A stretch of DNA of 58,324 nucleotides from an uncultured Eubacteriales bacterium (GCA_902778585.1 CACYYD010000011.1:1-58324), one strand, 5' to 3'; shown: positions 45,921 through 54,702, counted from the stretch's first letter. The notes: a model not told the origin generated them from the sequence alone. Numbers and translations are program-made.

Positions 45921-46703
45921 TTAATATGTTATGCGGACCCTGAAATACGGCTTTTCGCCGGTCCCCTCAAACCAGAGGGTGCCGGCTTCTTTGTATTCAT
46001 TGAGAGTGATGCTCTCGCCTGCCTTTATCTCGCTCATGTAATTGATATACAGAGTCTTAGGCACAGGCATGATGTTTGCTGCTGTGGCGGTATCTGAAGA
46101 TGAGCCGCTGCGCGCCGAGACACCGGCCCAGACAGCATCGTCGATCATGTCGAAATAGCTGGTGTTGTTCATATGCCCGTTTATGTCCATCTGGCTGAAG
46201 CTTGTGACGAGGCGCGTGCTCGCGCAGGGGCCGCCCGCGGACTCCGGTATGACTATCGCCGGCAGTATCATGTCATCGCTTCCCGGACGCCCCGGCAGCT
46301 CGATCCCGTAGTCTTCGGGCATTATGATGCTGCGGTCTGTCTGGTCGATCAGAGACCACATGGCGCGCGCGCGGACAAGCACCCGGCCGTCCCTTTCTAT
46401 CTCATAGAAGCGCGGAAAGAACACGTGCATCATATCGCCCTGCCAGCCCCTGATAGTTATCTCGTCATCATAGACCGGAAGCTCATCTATCTCGGCTATC
46501 TGCCGCGTGATGATCCAGAGAAGACCCCTGTCCAGGGTCTCCCTGCGGGTGCAGCCGAGAGCTTCGGTATGTGCGATGGACACTTCTTCAAGGAGGCGGA
46601 AAAGTTCGGACATGCGAAGACGTCTCGTCATGTCCACCTGCTCGCTCCTTATGAGCAGCGTCTTTTCATATGTAAGTTCTTCGGGTCTGTAATCTCTGTA
46701 CAT
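45921..46703 (-). CDS. Acyl-ACP thioesterase (FatA/FatB-like)
   Basis: A 260-residue double hot-dog thioesterase. Features are LLEEVSIAHTEALG near the N-terminus, WIITRQIAEIDELP, and a second hot-dog with DINGHMNNTSYFDMIDDAV holding the catalytic Asn/His pair. It hydrolyses acyl groups from ACP, here probably from the ACP encoded just upstream. A terminator-like hairpin separates it from that gene, and no good Shine-Dalgarno sequence is seen. Confidence 0.9.
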   Translation of the reverse strand: MYRDYRPEELTYEKTLLIRSEQVDMTRRLRMSELFRLLEEVSIAHTEALGCTRRETLDRGLLWIITRQIAEIDELPVYDDEITIRGWQGDMMHVFFPRFYEIERDGRVLVRARAMWSLIDQTDRSIIMPEDYGIELPGRPGSDDMILPAIVIPESAGGPCASTRLVTSFSQMDINGHMNNTSYFDMIDDAVWAGVSARSGSSSDTATAANIMPVPKTLYINYMSEIKAGESITLNEYKEAGTLWFEGTGEKPYFRVRITY

Positions 46704-46709
46704 AACAGC

Positions 46710-46734
46710 AAAAGGGCGCTCTTATCTGAGCGCC
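46710..46734 (-). terminator. Attenuator-like hairpin over the ACP stop codon
   Basis: On the minus strand GGCGCTC-AGATAA-GAGCGCC is followed by CTTTT. The ACP stop codon (46722-46724) sits in the loop, so translating ribosomes would open it and couple thioesterase expression to ACP translation (inference). Confidence 0.55.
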
Positions 46735-46970
46735 TCGATCTTGTCAAGAAGTTCGCCGAGTGTGTTGATCTCCGTCCATTCCTTACGAGGGATGCGGATG
46801 TCGAAAGTTGATTCGACCTTTGTGATCAGCATGATAAGGCTCAGCGAGTCGATGTTCGTGTCTGTATTGATTATCGAATCTTCATCGAGCTCCGCGTCCT
46901 GAAGCTCAGGGATGAAGTTGTGGATGAGTTTGATTACCTTTGCCTTGATTTCTTCTCTTGAAAGTTCCAT
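46722..46970 (-). CDS. Stand-alone acyl carrier protein
   Basis: An 82-residue acidic four-helix carrier protein. The phosphopantetheine attachment Ser is in NIDSLSLIM (about residue 43). It is more divergent than housekeeping AcpP (usually DSLD), and its neighbours are a ligase and a thioesterase, so it is likely dedicated to one acyl group. AGGAG lies upstream. Confidence 0.9.
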   Translation of the reverse strand: MELSREEIKAKVIKLIHNFIPELQDAELDEDSIINTDTNIDSLSLIMLITKVESTFDIRIPRKEWTEINTLGELLDKIEALR

Positions 46971-46991
46971 TTTCTGACTATCTCCTTGTTG

Positions 46992-48344
46992 TTATTTGTT
47001 TATCTGTTCCTGCAGCTCATATCTTTTGATCTTGCCTGTCGCCGTTCTCGGCAGCGAGTCGGTTCTGACGATGACGTCATAGATCTGCTGTGAGCGCTGC
47101 AGTTTTTTGTTGTAGTTTCCGACGGTCTTCAGAAGCTTTCCTCTGATGTCGGCTTCGATCGCAGGATCGTTCGAAAGAGAGCCGGCAACCAGTACCGCGT
47201 GTCCGTCCTTCATCGAGAGACCGAGGTCCGGAAGCCCGGTCAGGCGCTCAAGATCCTCTTCATACTCAGGGCAGAATATCTTGGTGCCGTCAGCCATAAG
47301 AAGGACGTCCTTCTTGCGGCCTTTCAGGTGAAGTCTCCCCTTGTCGTCAAACCATCCGAGGTCTCCGGTGAAGAATCTGTCCTGACCGAACATAGGCTCA
47401 TCGCCTATATATCCCTGCATCATGCACGGAGTCGCGACTGTGACTTCGCCGTCATCTTCGATGCGTATGCTGGCCTCCGGGCAGGGATACAGAGCCTCGG
47501 GCTCATCGAGGTCCTGCGTGATGGCAATGCCGCTCGATGTCTCCGTAAGTCCGTATCCGAGGTAGACCTTTATGCCCTTATCCCTGAGCGCGGCTGTTAC
47601 CTCAGGTCTGCAAGGCGCGGCTCCGACGAGAACGATCTTAAGTTCAGGGTTCAGAGCGTCAAATCTGAGCATCGCGCTGACAAGCGTCGGTACGGCAGGG
47701 AGTATCGTAGGCCTGAAGAAGAGCGCGTCATCAACAAGATGTCTGACTCCCCTGCCGAGCGCGATCGTGGCGCCGTAGGAAAGGCCCCAGAGCATGGAGC
47801 ACACAAAGCCGAAAACATGGGCAAGCGGGAGTATGGACAGTATAACATCGTCTTCTCCGCACGGCAGCATGCACTGGCCGCTCCAGGCGCTGGTGCAGAA
47901 TGAAGAGGAAGTCAGCCTTACGATCTTGGATCTGCTTGTGGTGCCGGACGTGAAGAAAAGAAGCTCGCCTTCTCCCCTTGTGCCGAGGACTCTCCCCCGG
48001 CTGTCGCGCATCGCCTCTCTTGCCGCCTTCGCGGCTTCGGCAGCAGCGACAGCAGCCTCAAGCTGTTCTTCAGGGACCATAGGATCTGCAACAATGATAT
48101 CGCAGCCGGCCATCACATGGGCAAATATGCTGACTACAGACTCAGGAGTCTGCTCGGCGATGACCGCTTCGACATTGGCGCATTCAGCCTTTAGATGAAG
48201 CAACTCGGAACGTATCATATCCGCAAGTTCCGCATAGGATATTTCGTGTATGGAGTCGCTCTCATCAGCATATCTGAGAGCTGCTCCGCTGCGCATAGAA
48301 AAAGCGGAAACCAATTCTGCGAAATCAGTGTATTTTTTATGCAT
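46992..48344 (-). CDS. AMP-forming acyl/aryl ligase
   Basis: A 450-residue adenylate-forming enzyme. It has P-loop LLFFTSGTTSRSKIV, A5 motif YLGYGLTETSSG, A7 FFTGDLGWFDDKG and C-terminal Lys motif PRTATGKIKRYEL. With a dedicated ACP next door it is likely an acyl-ACP (or acyl-CoA) ligase. The start at 48344 (MHKKYTDF) is preceded by GGAGAAGGGG; a longer frame from 48410 lacks this. It heads the leftward ligase-ACP-thioesterase operon and diverges from the FAD oxidoreductase. Confidence 0.88.
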   Translation of the reverse strand: MHKKYTDFAELVSAFSMRSGAALRYADESDSIHEISYAELADMIRSELLHLKAECANVEAVIAEQTPESVVSIFAHVMAGCDIIVADPMVPEEQLEAAVAAAEAAKAAREAMRDSRGRVLGTRGEGELLFFTSGTTSRSKIVRLTSSSFCTSAWSGQCMLPCGEDDVILSILPLAHVFGFVCSMLWGLSYGATIALGRGVRHLVDDALFFRPTILPAVPTLVSAMLRFDALNPELKIVLVGAAPCRPEVTAALRDKGIKVYLGYGLTETSSGIAITQDLDEPEALYPCPEASIRIEDDGEVTVATPCMMQGYIGDEPMFGQDRFFTGDLGWFDDKGRLHLKGRKKDVLLMADGTKIFCPEYEEDLERLTGLPDLGLSMKDGHAVLVAGSLSNDPAIEADIRGKLLKTVGNYNKKLQRSQQIYDVIVRTDSLPRTATGKIKRYELQEQINK

Positions 48345-48505
48345 ACTGCGCCCCTTCTCCATTGATAATGATTTAACATGATTATATAATAACAACGTTG
48401 AGTTCTCCATAGATTATATGTATTTAACCAAGAATACAAGCATTTAAGAAAGAACTGAACCGGAGGACATATTTGCAGTTATCACACTAAGGAGGCAATT
48501 CTAAA

Positions 48506-49891
48506 ATGGATAAGAACACAAGAATCTGCATCGTAGGCGGAGGCCCTGCAGGACTGTCTGCAGGAATGTATCTCGAGCAGAAGGGCTATGAGAACTACAC
48601 TATCCTCGAAAGACTTGACCGCGTAGGCGGAAAGTGCTGGTCGCCGACATACAACGGCAGACGTTACGAGATGGGAGCTATCATGGGCGTTCCTTCGTAC
48701 TATGCAGTACACGATGTTGAAGAGTTCTGCGGCATCACTCACGACGGTCCTAAGCTGAACCGTAACTACAAGAACAAGAACGGAAAGGTCATCGAGCCGT
48801 TCGAGCCAAAGAAGAACATCCTCAAGATCCCTAGACTGCTCAAGATGAAGAAGCAGCTCAAGGAATTCGGAGAGCTTCTGGAGACAAAATACTACGGATA
48901 TGACATCAACGGTCACCGCGGCGTTGCCGAGGGACGTTATGAAGGATTCGCATGCACACCGGAGCGCGAGCCTGTAAGCGGCGAGAACCCTAACCTGAAA
49001 GACCTTGCTCTTCCGTTCAGCGAGTTCTGCAAGAAGAATAACGTTGAGCTCGTACAGGACGTATGGATCGGACCTTACACATCATTCGGTTACGGCTACT
49101 TCGACGAGATCCCTGCAGGATACGTTCTGAAGTACCTCGACTTCCAGACAACGATGAACTTCGTAAAGGTCAATCTCTGGACATGGAAGAACGGCACACA
49201 GTACATCTGGGAATGCCTCGACAAGAAGCTGAAGCACCCTGCAAGACTCAACAGCAAGATCGACAAGGTAGAGCGTAAGGACGGCAAGGTCTACGTAACA
49301 GTAAACGGCAAGGTCGAAGAGTATGACAAGATCATCGTTACGGCTCCTCTTTACATCCCTAACAAGAGAGCAGACGGACAGGTCGGCATGGTCGACTACT
49401 TCGATGCAAGAGATGACGAGAAGGCACTCTTCAGCAAGATCGACTACGAGAGATACGATGTTCAGGCTGTTCTCACAAAGCCTGAGGATCACCCTGAGAT
49501 ATCCTACTATGTATTCGAGAACATGGTAAAGGAAAGACTCGGACATCTGATGGTTTACTACAGAAGATGGAGAGACGAGATCGATCAGGTCATCACGACT
49601 TATGCACTGCGTAAGCACAAAGACACAGCTGAGATTCCTTACGAGAAGGTAAGACAGCAGGTACAGGACGACCTCGTAACGATGGGCAACCCTGCAAAGG
49701 AAGTCATCAACGAGTGGTCTGTTTACTACTTCCCTCATGTCTTCAGCGAAGACTATGCTGCAGGATGGTATGACAAGGTAGAAGCTATGCAGGGCAAGTA
49801 TGACACTTACTATGCAGGCGAAGTCATGGCATTCGGAGACATGGACGAGACAGCTGAGTACAGCCGTGAACTCGTAGAAAGATTCTTCTAG
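48506..49891 (+). CDS. FAD-dependent NAD(P)-binding amine-oxidase-like oxidoreductase
   Basis: A 461-residue soluble flavoprotein. FAD-binding ICIVGGGPAGLSAGMYL is at the N-terminus, followed by LERLDRVGGKCWS and MGAIMG. The C-terminal FAD motif region is TYYAGEVMAFGDMDETAEYS. The fold is the flavin amine oxidase / phytoene desaturase class. AAGGAGG precedes the ATG. First of three redox genes in one run. Codon bias is strong. Substrate unknown. Confidence 0.85.
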   Translation: MDKNTRICIVGGGPAGLSAGMYLEQKGYENYTILERLDRVGGKCWSPTYNGRRYEMGAIMGVPSYYAVHDVEEFCGITHDGPKLNRNYKNKNGKVIEPFEPKKNILKIPRLLKMKKQLKEFGELLETKYYGYDINGHRGVAEGRYEGFACTPEREPVSGENPNLKDLALPFSEFCKKNNVELVQDVWIGPYTSFGYGYFDEIPAGYVLKYLDFQTTMNFVKVNLWTWKNGTQYIWECLDKKLKHPARLNSKIDKVERKDGKVYVTVNGKVEEYDKIIVTAPLYIPNKRADGQVGMVDYFDARDDEKALFSKIDYERYDVQAVLTKPEDHPEISYYVFENMVKERLGHLMVYYRRWRDEIDQVITTYALRKHKDTAEIPYEKVRQQVQDDLVTMGNPAKEVINEWSVYYFPHVFSEDYAAGWYDKVEAMQGKYDTYYAGEVMAFGDMDETAEYSRELVERFF

Positions 49892-49912
49892 TTTCTAGCT
49901 TAAGGAGACTTT

Positions 49913-51451
49913 ATGAAATTCTATAAAGATCACTATGATGTCGTGATCATCGGCGGAGCGCTTGCCGGCCTTTCGGCAGCGCTTCAGCTGCAGCAGAAAG
50001 GGATCAACGACATCCTCATCCTGGAGAAGCACAATCTCCCGGGCGGTCTGGCAACGAGCTATGTCCGCAACGGCATCGAGATCGAGGCTACTCTTCACGA
50101 GATGATGAGCATCGGCTCAAAGGAAGACCGCCTCAAGGTCGGCACCTTCTTTGACGAGTGCGGTGTCGACATCGACTGGCTCAAGGTGCCTGAAGCTTAC
50201 AGATTCGTTGAGCCTAAGAAAGGCATCGACATCACGCTCCATGCAGGATTCGAGACCATGGCAAACGAGATCGACGCCAAGTACCCGGGCTGGGGCCCTA
50301 AGGTGCTCGAATTCATGCAGCTCTGCAACAGGGTCTATGACTCGATGAACACTCTCTCGGTCACTCCGATGAGCAAGCCGGCTATGCTCATGAAGCATCC
50401 TGACTTTGTAAAGACGGCAGGCTACACTGCTACTGAGGTCATTGACACATTCGGATTCCCTCAGGACATCGTAGACATCCTGACACCGTACTGGATCTAC
50501 GTAGGAAACCCGATGAGCACCCTGCCTTTCACTATCTATGCTTTCCTTATGGCGGACTACTTCCGCGGCGGCAGCTATGTGCCTAAGAAGTATTCGCACG
50601 AGATGAGCATGAAGCTCCAGGCAAAGGCCGAGGAGAACGGAGCTCAGATCGAGTTCTGCCAGGAGGTAGAAAAGATCCTCGTGAAGGACGGCAAGGTCAC
50701 GGGCGTGCGCACAAAGCGGGGCGACACGATCAACTGCGATTACGTCATCTGCGGAGCTTACCCGAACAAGGTCTACACGCAGATGATCGAGCCGCTGTCA
50801 GAGGTGCCGGAAGGCGCCATAAAGATGGTCAACGGCCGCAGACTGTCCGTAACGACCGCTTCGGTAATGATGGTCCTCGATGACACGCCGGAGAACCTCG
50901 GCATCAAGGACTACAACATCTTCTCGGCAGGCGAGACGATGGATACCGACAAGATCTGGGAGCAGGGCAAGACGACGGGTCCGTACAAGTACCTCACATC
51001 GATCTGCCTCGACCTGGCAAATCCGGGCGCCACGCCTGAGGGAATGTGCCAGTTCTCGATCACCAACCTGCCGCTCGTCCAGGGATTCCTCGACCTCAAG
51101 GAAGAGGACTACTACGACTTCAAGCGCAAGATGGCCAAGGACATGATCGCCGAATACGAGAGAGTAAGCGGTGTCAACATCCATGACCACATCGTTGAGA
51201 TCGAGGTCTCGACACCTGTCACGGTCGCCCACTATGTAGGCGCATGGAAGGGAAGCATTTACGGTTATTCACACAGCATCGATGACCATGCAGTGGCAAG
51301 GCTCCAGATGAAGGAAGCCGATCACTTCATCGACGGACTTGAGTTCGCGGGAGCCCATGCCATCAGCGGAAACGGCATGGGACCGGCCGTTACAAACGGC
51401 CGCGCCGCCGCCAAGGCTGTCATCGATGACGTTGCAAAGAAGAAGGCATAG
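49913..51451 (+). CDS. FAD-dependent oxidoreductase, phytoene-desaturase (CrtI)-like
   Basis: A 512-residue flavoprotein starting DVVIIGGALAGLSAALQL, with LEKHNLPGGLATSY. The C-terminal FAD motif is HAISGNGMGPAVTNGRAAA. The second conserved Gly of the Rossmann motif is Ala (GGALAG), as in some FAD monooxygenases. CrtI-like enzymes desaturate, saturate or isomerise hydrophobic chains. It follows the first flavoprotein by 21 bp and belongs to a different branch of the same fold, so it is not a recent duplicate. Confidence 0.85.
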   Translation: MKFYKDHYDVVIIGGALAGLSAALQLQQKGINDILILEKHNLPGGLATSYVRNGIEIEATLHEMMSIGSKEDRLKVGTFFDECGVDIDWLKVPEAYRFVEPKKGIDITLHAGFETMANEIDAKYPGWGPKVLEFMQLCNRVYDSMNTLSVTPMSKPAMLMKHPDFVKTAGYTATEVIDTFGFPQDIVDILTPYWIYVGNPMSTLPFTIYAFLMADYFRGGSYVPKKYSHEMSMKLQAKAEENGAQIEFCQEVEKILVKDGKVTGVRTKRGDTINCDYVICGAYPNKVYTQMIEPLSEVPEGAIKMVNGRRLSVTTASVMMVLDDTPENLGIKDYNIFSAGETMDTDKIWEQGKTTGPYKYLTSICLDLANPGATPEGMCQFSITNLPLVQGFLDLKEEDYYDFKRKMAKDMIAEYERVSGVNIHDHIVEIEVSTPVTVAHYVGAWKGSIYGYSHSIDDHAVARLQMKEADHFIDGLEFAGAHAISGNGMGPAVTNGRAAAKAVIDDVAKKKA

Positions 51452-51467
51452 AAAGGAGGCAGCCAAC

Positions 51468-52649
51468 ATGAAAGTAAAGGGCTTTTTAAAGGATGTCGGC
51501 GGCGCCTCCCGCGTCACCAAGATGCGTCAGGAACTGATCGCGAAGGGCTCCCCGATTCCTGATCCAAAGGACCCTATCCGCGAGCTCGCAGACCTGCTCC
51601 ATCCGGGCAGACAGCAGTTCACGGTCACTGAGATCCGCGAGGCATCCCCTACCGCTACGACATACAGGTTCTCGCCGGTAAACGGTCATGTGCCTGTATT
51701 CCAGAGCGGCCAGTATGTGAACTTCTACCTGACTGTCGGAGACAGTGTTCTCACAAGAGCGTACTCTATCTCCTCTGCTCCTTATGAAGCGAGACTCGAA
51801 GAGCCTTTCTTCGAGGTAACGATCAGGCATAACGTCCACTACCTGGTACCGGACTGGTTCCAGGAGAACGTAAAGGTAGGCACCGAGATCACAGCGGCTC
51901 TGCCTTTCGGACAGTTCAATTATGAGCCTCTCCGCGACTCCGACCATATCGTCGGCATCGCAGGCGGATCGGGCATCACACCGTTCGCTTCGATGGCGAA
52001 AGAGATCGCCCACGGCAAGCTCGATGTCGACCTTACGATCATCTACGGCTCCGTAAAGCACACAGACATCGTGTGCGGCGAAGAACTCGAGGCGGCAAGA
52101 AAGGCATGCCCGGATAAGATCCACGTGGTCCATGTAATGTCCGACGACGATGAGTGGGACGGCGAAAAGGGCTTCGTCACAAAGGAGATCATCGAGAAGT
52201 ACTCGCCTGAAGGCTGCTCGTACTTCTTCTGCGGCCCTCCGGTAATGTTCTTCCTGGTCGACAAGATCATGAAGGAGATGGGAGTTCCAATGAAGAGGTT
52301 CAGACACGACGCGACGGCTCAGCCGGCAGTCAAGCTGATCCCGGGCTTCCCGATGGAGCAGGTCGGAAAGACCTATAAGATGACGGTAGTACGCGGCATC
52401 CACGAGGATGTTATCGACGCTGCGGCAGACGAACCTGTTGCTGTAGCTCTCGAGAGATCGGCCATTCCTATCGACACTCACTGCAGAGGCGGAGAGTGCG
52501 GATTCTGCAGGACACAGCTGCTTGAGGGAGACATCTTCGTATCTCCTCTCAACGACGGCCGCAGAGCAATGGACAAGGAACTCGGCTGGTTCCACGCATG
52601 CTCGGCTTATCCGACATCGGATCTGAAGATCAAGATCCCTATCATTTAG
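51468..52649 (+). CDS. FNR-type flavoprotein with C-terminal 2Fe-2S ferredoxin domain
   Basis: A 393-residue NAD(P)H reductase. FAD site RAYSISSAPYEA (about residue 85), NAD site GIAGGSGITPFASM (about 162), and plant-type [2Fe-2S] domain with CRGGECGFC plus a fourth Cys in FHACSAYP. It passes electrons from NAD(P)H through FAD to 2Fe-2S, presumably to one of the neighbouring flavoproteins or to the iron-sulfur dehydratase pairs. AAAGGAGG precedes the ATG; an in-frame ATG upstream lies inside the previous gene. Confidence 0.92.
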   Translation: MKVKGFLKDVGGASRVTKMRQELIAKGSPIPDPKDPIRELADLLHPGRQQFTVTEIREASPTATTYRFSPVNGHVPVFQSGQYVNFYLTVGDSVLTRAYSISSAPYEARLEEPFFEVTIRHNVHYLVPDWFQENVKVGTEITAALPFGQFNYEPLRDSDHIVGIAGGSGITPFASMAKEIAHGKLDVDLTIIYGSVKHTDIVCGEELEAARKACPDKIHVVHVMSDDDEWDGEKGFVTKEIIEKYSPEGCSYFFCGPPVMFFLVDKIMKEMGVPMKRFRHDATAQPAVKLIPGFPMEQVGKTYKMTVVRGIHEDVIDAAADEPVAVALERSAIPIDTHCRGGECGFCRTQLLEGDIFVSPLNDGRRAMDKELGWFHACSAYPTSDLKIKIPII

Positions 52650-52664
52650 CACATTGATCACAAG

Positions 52665-52716
52665 CTGACCCCCAAAGCAGTCATACAGGCTGACTTGCGG
52701 GGGTCAGTTTTTGTTT
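52665..52716 (+). terminator. Terminator of the flavoprotein operon
   Basis: A 9-bp stem CTGACCCCC (52665-52673) / GGGGGTCAG (52699-52707) with a 25-base loop and a T-rich tail. Confidence 0.8.
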
Positions 52717-52829
52717 TGAACATTGTTATCATCAAGAGAGCAAAGGCCATGGGCAAGAACCCTTATTCCAACGAAGTATTCAGAGGAACAAAGGATTTCG
52801 AAGAGGCTATGGCAAGAGCAGAGGCTTAG
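52716..52829 (+). pseudogene. C-terminal remnant of an unidentified gene
   Basis: An open stretch reads IVIIKRAKAMGKNPYSNEVF and ends in an Ala/Glu-rich helix with a TAG stop. Composition and codon bias look like a highly expressed gene of this genome. It has no Shine-Dalgarno, starts right behind a terminator and is followed by its own terminator, so only the tail of a former gene seems left. The family was not recognised. A 26-residue peptide from the ATG at 52749 is possible but unlikely. Confidence 0.5.
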
Positions 52830-52887
52830 TACAGGCCTGCTCCCGGATCAATAATTCGAGGAAACTACTCAGAATAATCCATGCGAA

Positions 52888-52922
52888 AAAACTGCTGCGC
52901 AGCAATGCACAGCAGTTTTTAT
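52888..52922 (+). terminator. Terminator behind the gene remnant
   Basis: A 10-bp stem AAAACTGCTG / CAGCAGTTTT with a GC-rich loop and trailing T residues. Confidence 0.85.
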
Positions 52923-53036
52923 ATGCTCAGGTACGCGGCGCCGGCTCATAAAAATTCATGAAGGAAACACAATTCATGCGGCAAATGCTCTATAATGATG
53001 TACTACTCAAAAGGAGAAGATAAGGAGGCATTTCTT

Positions 53037-53339
53037 ATGTATATAAAAAACAATTATCTTGCGGCTGCATCGTACGTCACATGGATCGGATTCCTGATCG
53101 CGATGATCATGGGAGACAGAGGCGACAGACTCACAGTCCATCACATGAATCAGGCGCTGGTCCTCAATCTGGCCAGCATAGTGGGCGGCGTTCTGAGAGT
53201 CATCCCTCTGATCGGCAGCATGGCATCGAATCTGGTGTCTCTGGCGGTGCTTGTATTCTGCATCATGGGCATAGCCAGGGCTCTCAGGGGAAGTACGGAG
53301 CCGCTGCCTATCGTAGGAGACATACATCTGATCGGCTGA
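53037..53339 (+). CDS. Small membrane protein, DUF4870-like
   Basis: A 100-residue protein with three hydrophobic segments (about 8-24, 43-60, 65-85) and the sequence HHMNQALVLNLASIVGG reminiscent of DUF4870/Tic20-like proteins. ATG at 53037 chosen because AAGGAGG lies nine bases upstream; a TATAAT at 52991-52996 is a likely -10. Function unknown. Followed closely by a lipoprotein gene. Confidence 0.7.
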   Translation: MYIKNNYLAAASYVTWIGFLIAMIMGDRGDRLTVHHMNQALVLNLASIVGGVLRVIPLIGSMASNLVSLAVLVFCIMGIARALRGSTEPLPIVGDIHLIG

Positions 53340-53380
53340 CATAAGCGATACCGGGAACATGCAACAGGAGGATGAGCAAA

Positions 53381-54307
53381 ATGAAGAAGTTTTCTAAAAT
53401 AACTGTTCTGATGCTGGTACTGATGATGGCTCTTGCCCCTGCTCTTTCGGCCTGCGGAAGCAAGGAAGAGCCTGACGGCGGGCAAAACCCGATAATGAAT
53501 TTTGTAGGTGTTTACGGCTGCGGCAGAGCGACCTTGGTCGTTGGCGCGACCGACGAAGAGAACGGCGTTAACGCATCCGTAAAATGGGGAAGCAGCGCGG
53601 CTGAAAACAGCGTCTGGACTATGAGCGGGACTTTCGATACGGAAACTCTGACATTCGAGTACAATGACGGAGAAAGGATCGACTATGTCTATAACGAAAA
53701 CGGCGAGGTCGAGTCCGAGACCACCGTATACAAGGACGGACACGGAACCATGACTTTCACGGAAGGCGATCCGTTGACCCTGACATGGAAGGACGATGTT
53801 GAAGACGCCGGCAAGGACATGGTGTTTGAATACGCGAGTGCCGCACCGGACGGTATCATAGACGGAATGGCAAATCCATGGAGCGAAGCCGCTTCTCTGG
53901 AAGAAGCCGCAGCGGGAGCAGGCCTTGACGGATTCTCGATCCCTGAAGGCGCAGAGATAAGCCTCGGTGCGATCGAGCCTTCGGTCTTCAGATATATGGA
54001 CGGAATGGCAGAGACAAAAGTCGAGTTCCCTGCTGTCGAGATGACTATCCGCAAGGGCCTTGCAAGCAAGGCCGATGTAGGCGAGGGAGATATCTCCGGC
54101 GACTACAGCGAGTACGCAAACACCTGGACACAGAACATCAAAGGCCTTGAAGTAACATGCTTCGGAAACCGTGAGGGCGAAGCAACAAAGACCATCTGGC
54201 AGGTCGATGACACATGCTGGTCGATCAACGTTCTCGGTCTCGGCGGAGATACTGACTACGGTCTTTCCGCAGATGATCTCAACACGCTGATCAACGGCAT
54301 CCAGTAA
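53381..54307 (+). CDS. Predicted lipoprotein of unknown function
   Basis: A 308-residue exported lipoprotein with a clear signal peptide and lipobox LSAC (Cys about residue 24), then an acidic linker. The first half looks like a beta-sandwich (FVGVYGCGRATLVVGA, then YNDGERIDYVYN). The second half begins with an amphipathic segment (EEAAAGAGLDGFSIPEGAEI) that is often found in clostridial lipoproteins of unknown role. ATG at 53381 chosen because the one at 53372 touches the AGGAGG Shine-Dalgarno. Confidence 0.75.
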   Translation: MKKFSKITVLMLVLMMALAPALSACGSKEEPDGGQNPIMNFVGVYGCGRATLVVGATDEENGVNASVKWGSSAAENSVWTMSGTFDTETLTFEYNDGERIDYVYNENGEVESETTVYKDGHGTMTFTEGDPLTLTWKDDVEDAGKDMVFEYASAAPDGIIDGMANPWSEAASLEEAAAGAGLDGFSIPEGAEISLGAIEPSVFRYMDGMAETKVEFPAVEMTIRKGLASKADVGEGDISGDYSEYANTWTQNIKGLEVTCFGNREGEATKTIWQVDDTCWSINVLGLGGDTDYGLSADDLNTLINGIQ

Positions 54308-54406
54308 AACGGCATACAGAGCCGTAACACCTGGTGATGCTTGTGGCGGGTCTCCGTTTCAAGTTATCAGGTGCTGCTGATAATGATTTCGACAGTAAAG
54401 CATTTT

Positions 54407-54446
54407 AAGCCCGGGGCTCATAGGAATGTGAGGCTCGGGCTTTTTT
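54407..54446 (+). terminator. Terminator after the lipoprotein gene
   Basis: Imperfect 14-bp stem AAGCCCGGGGCTCA / TGAGGCTCGGGCTT followed by six T residues. Confidence 0.85.
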
Positions 54447-54471
54447 ATTATGGAACTGAAATGCAGTCAGG

Positions 54472-54702
54472 AATTAGGTCTATAGATGGGAATAATACGG
54501 AAACGGCCTAATTGGGGGAGTAGAAGCAGGGAGAAATTAGGTCTTCGTAGGGAAAAATTGCGGAAGCGGCCTAATTAAGGTAGCAGAAGCAGCTTTGAAT
54601 TAGGCCCGTATAAGGAACGATCGCGGAAAAGGCCCAATTGTGAACATTATTGGAAGTGTGCGTTGGGTCGAATCGGGCTTAATGTTGAGTTACGGCCCAA
54701 TT
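54472..54702. repeat. Array B: four 63-bp units of alternating inverted half-sites
   Basis: Left half-sites AATTAGGTC, AATTAGGTC, AATTAGGCC and CGTTGGGTC start at 54472, 54535, 54598 and 54661. Right half-sites GGCCTAATT (54505, 54568) and GGCCCAATT (54631, 54694) sit 33 bp after each. Period is 63 bp, as in array A, with the same 33/30 phasing and the same total span of 231 bp. In unit 4 the A-T pair at arm position 5 has become G-C on both arms, a compensatory change. TGCGGAA-like motifs recur in the loops. Confidence 0.87.

Noticed and set aside
49913..51451. Carotenoid biosynthesis locus
   Set aside because: No phytoene synthase or other isoprenoid gene is nearby; only the CrtI-like fold is shared.
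54472..54702. Array B as a coding tandem repeat (63 bp = 21 codons)
   Set aside because: The TAA in GGCCTAATT falls in a fixed frame and stops occur in the other frames; no start or Shine-Dalgarno is associated.
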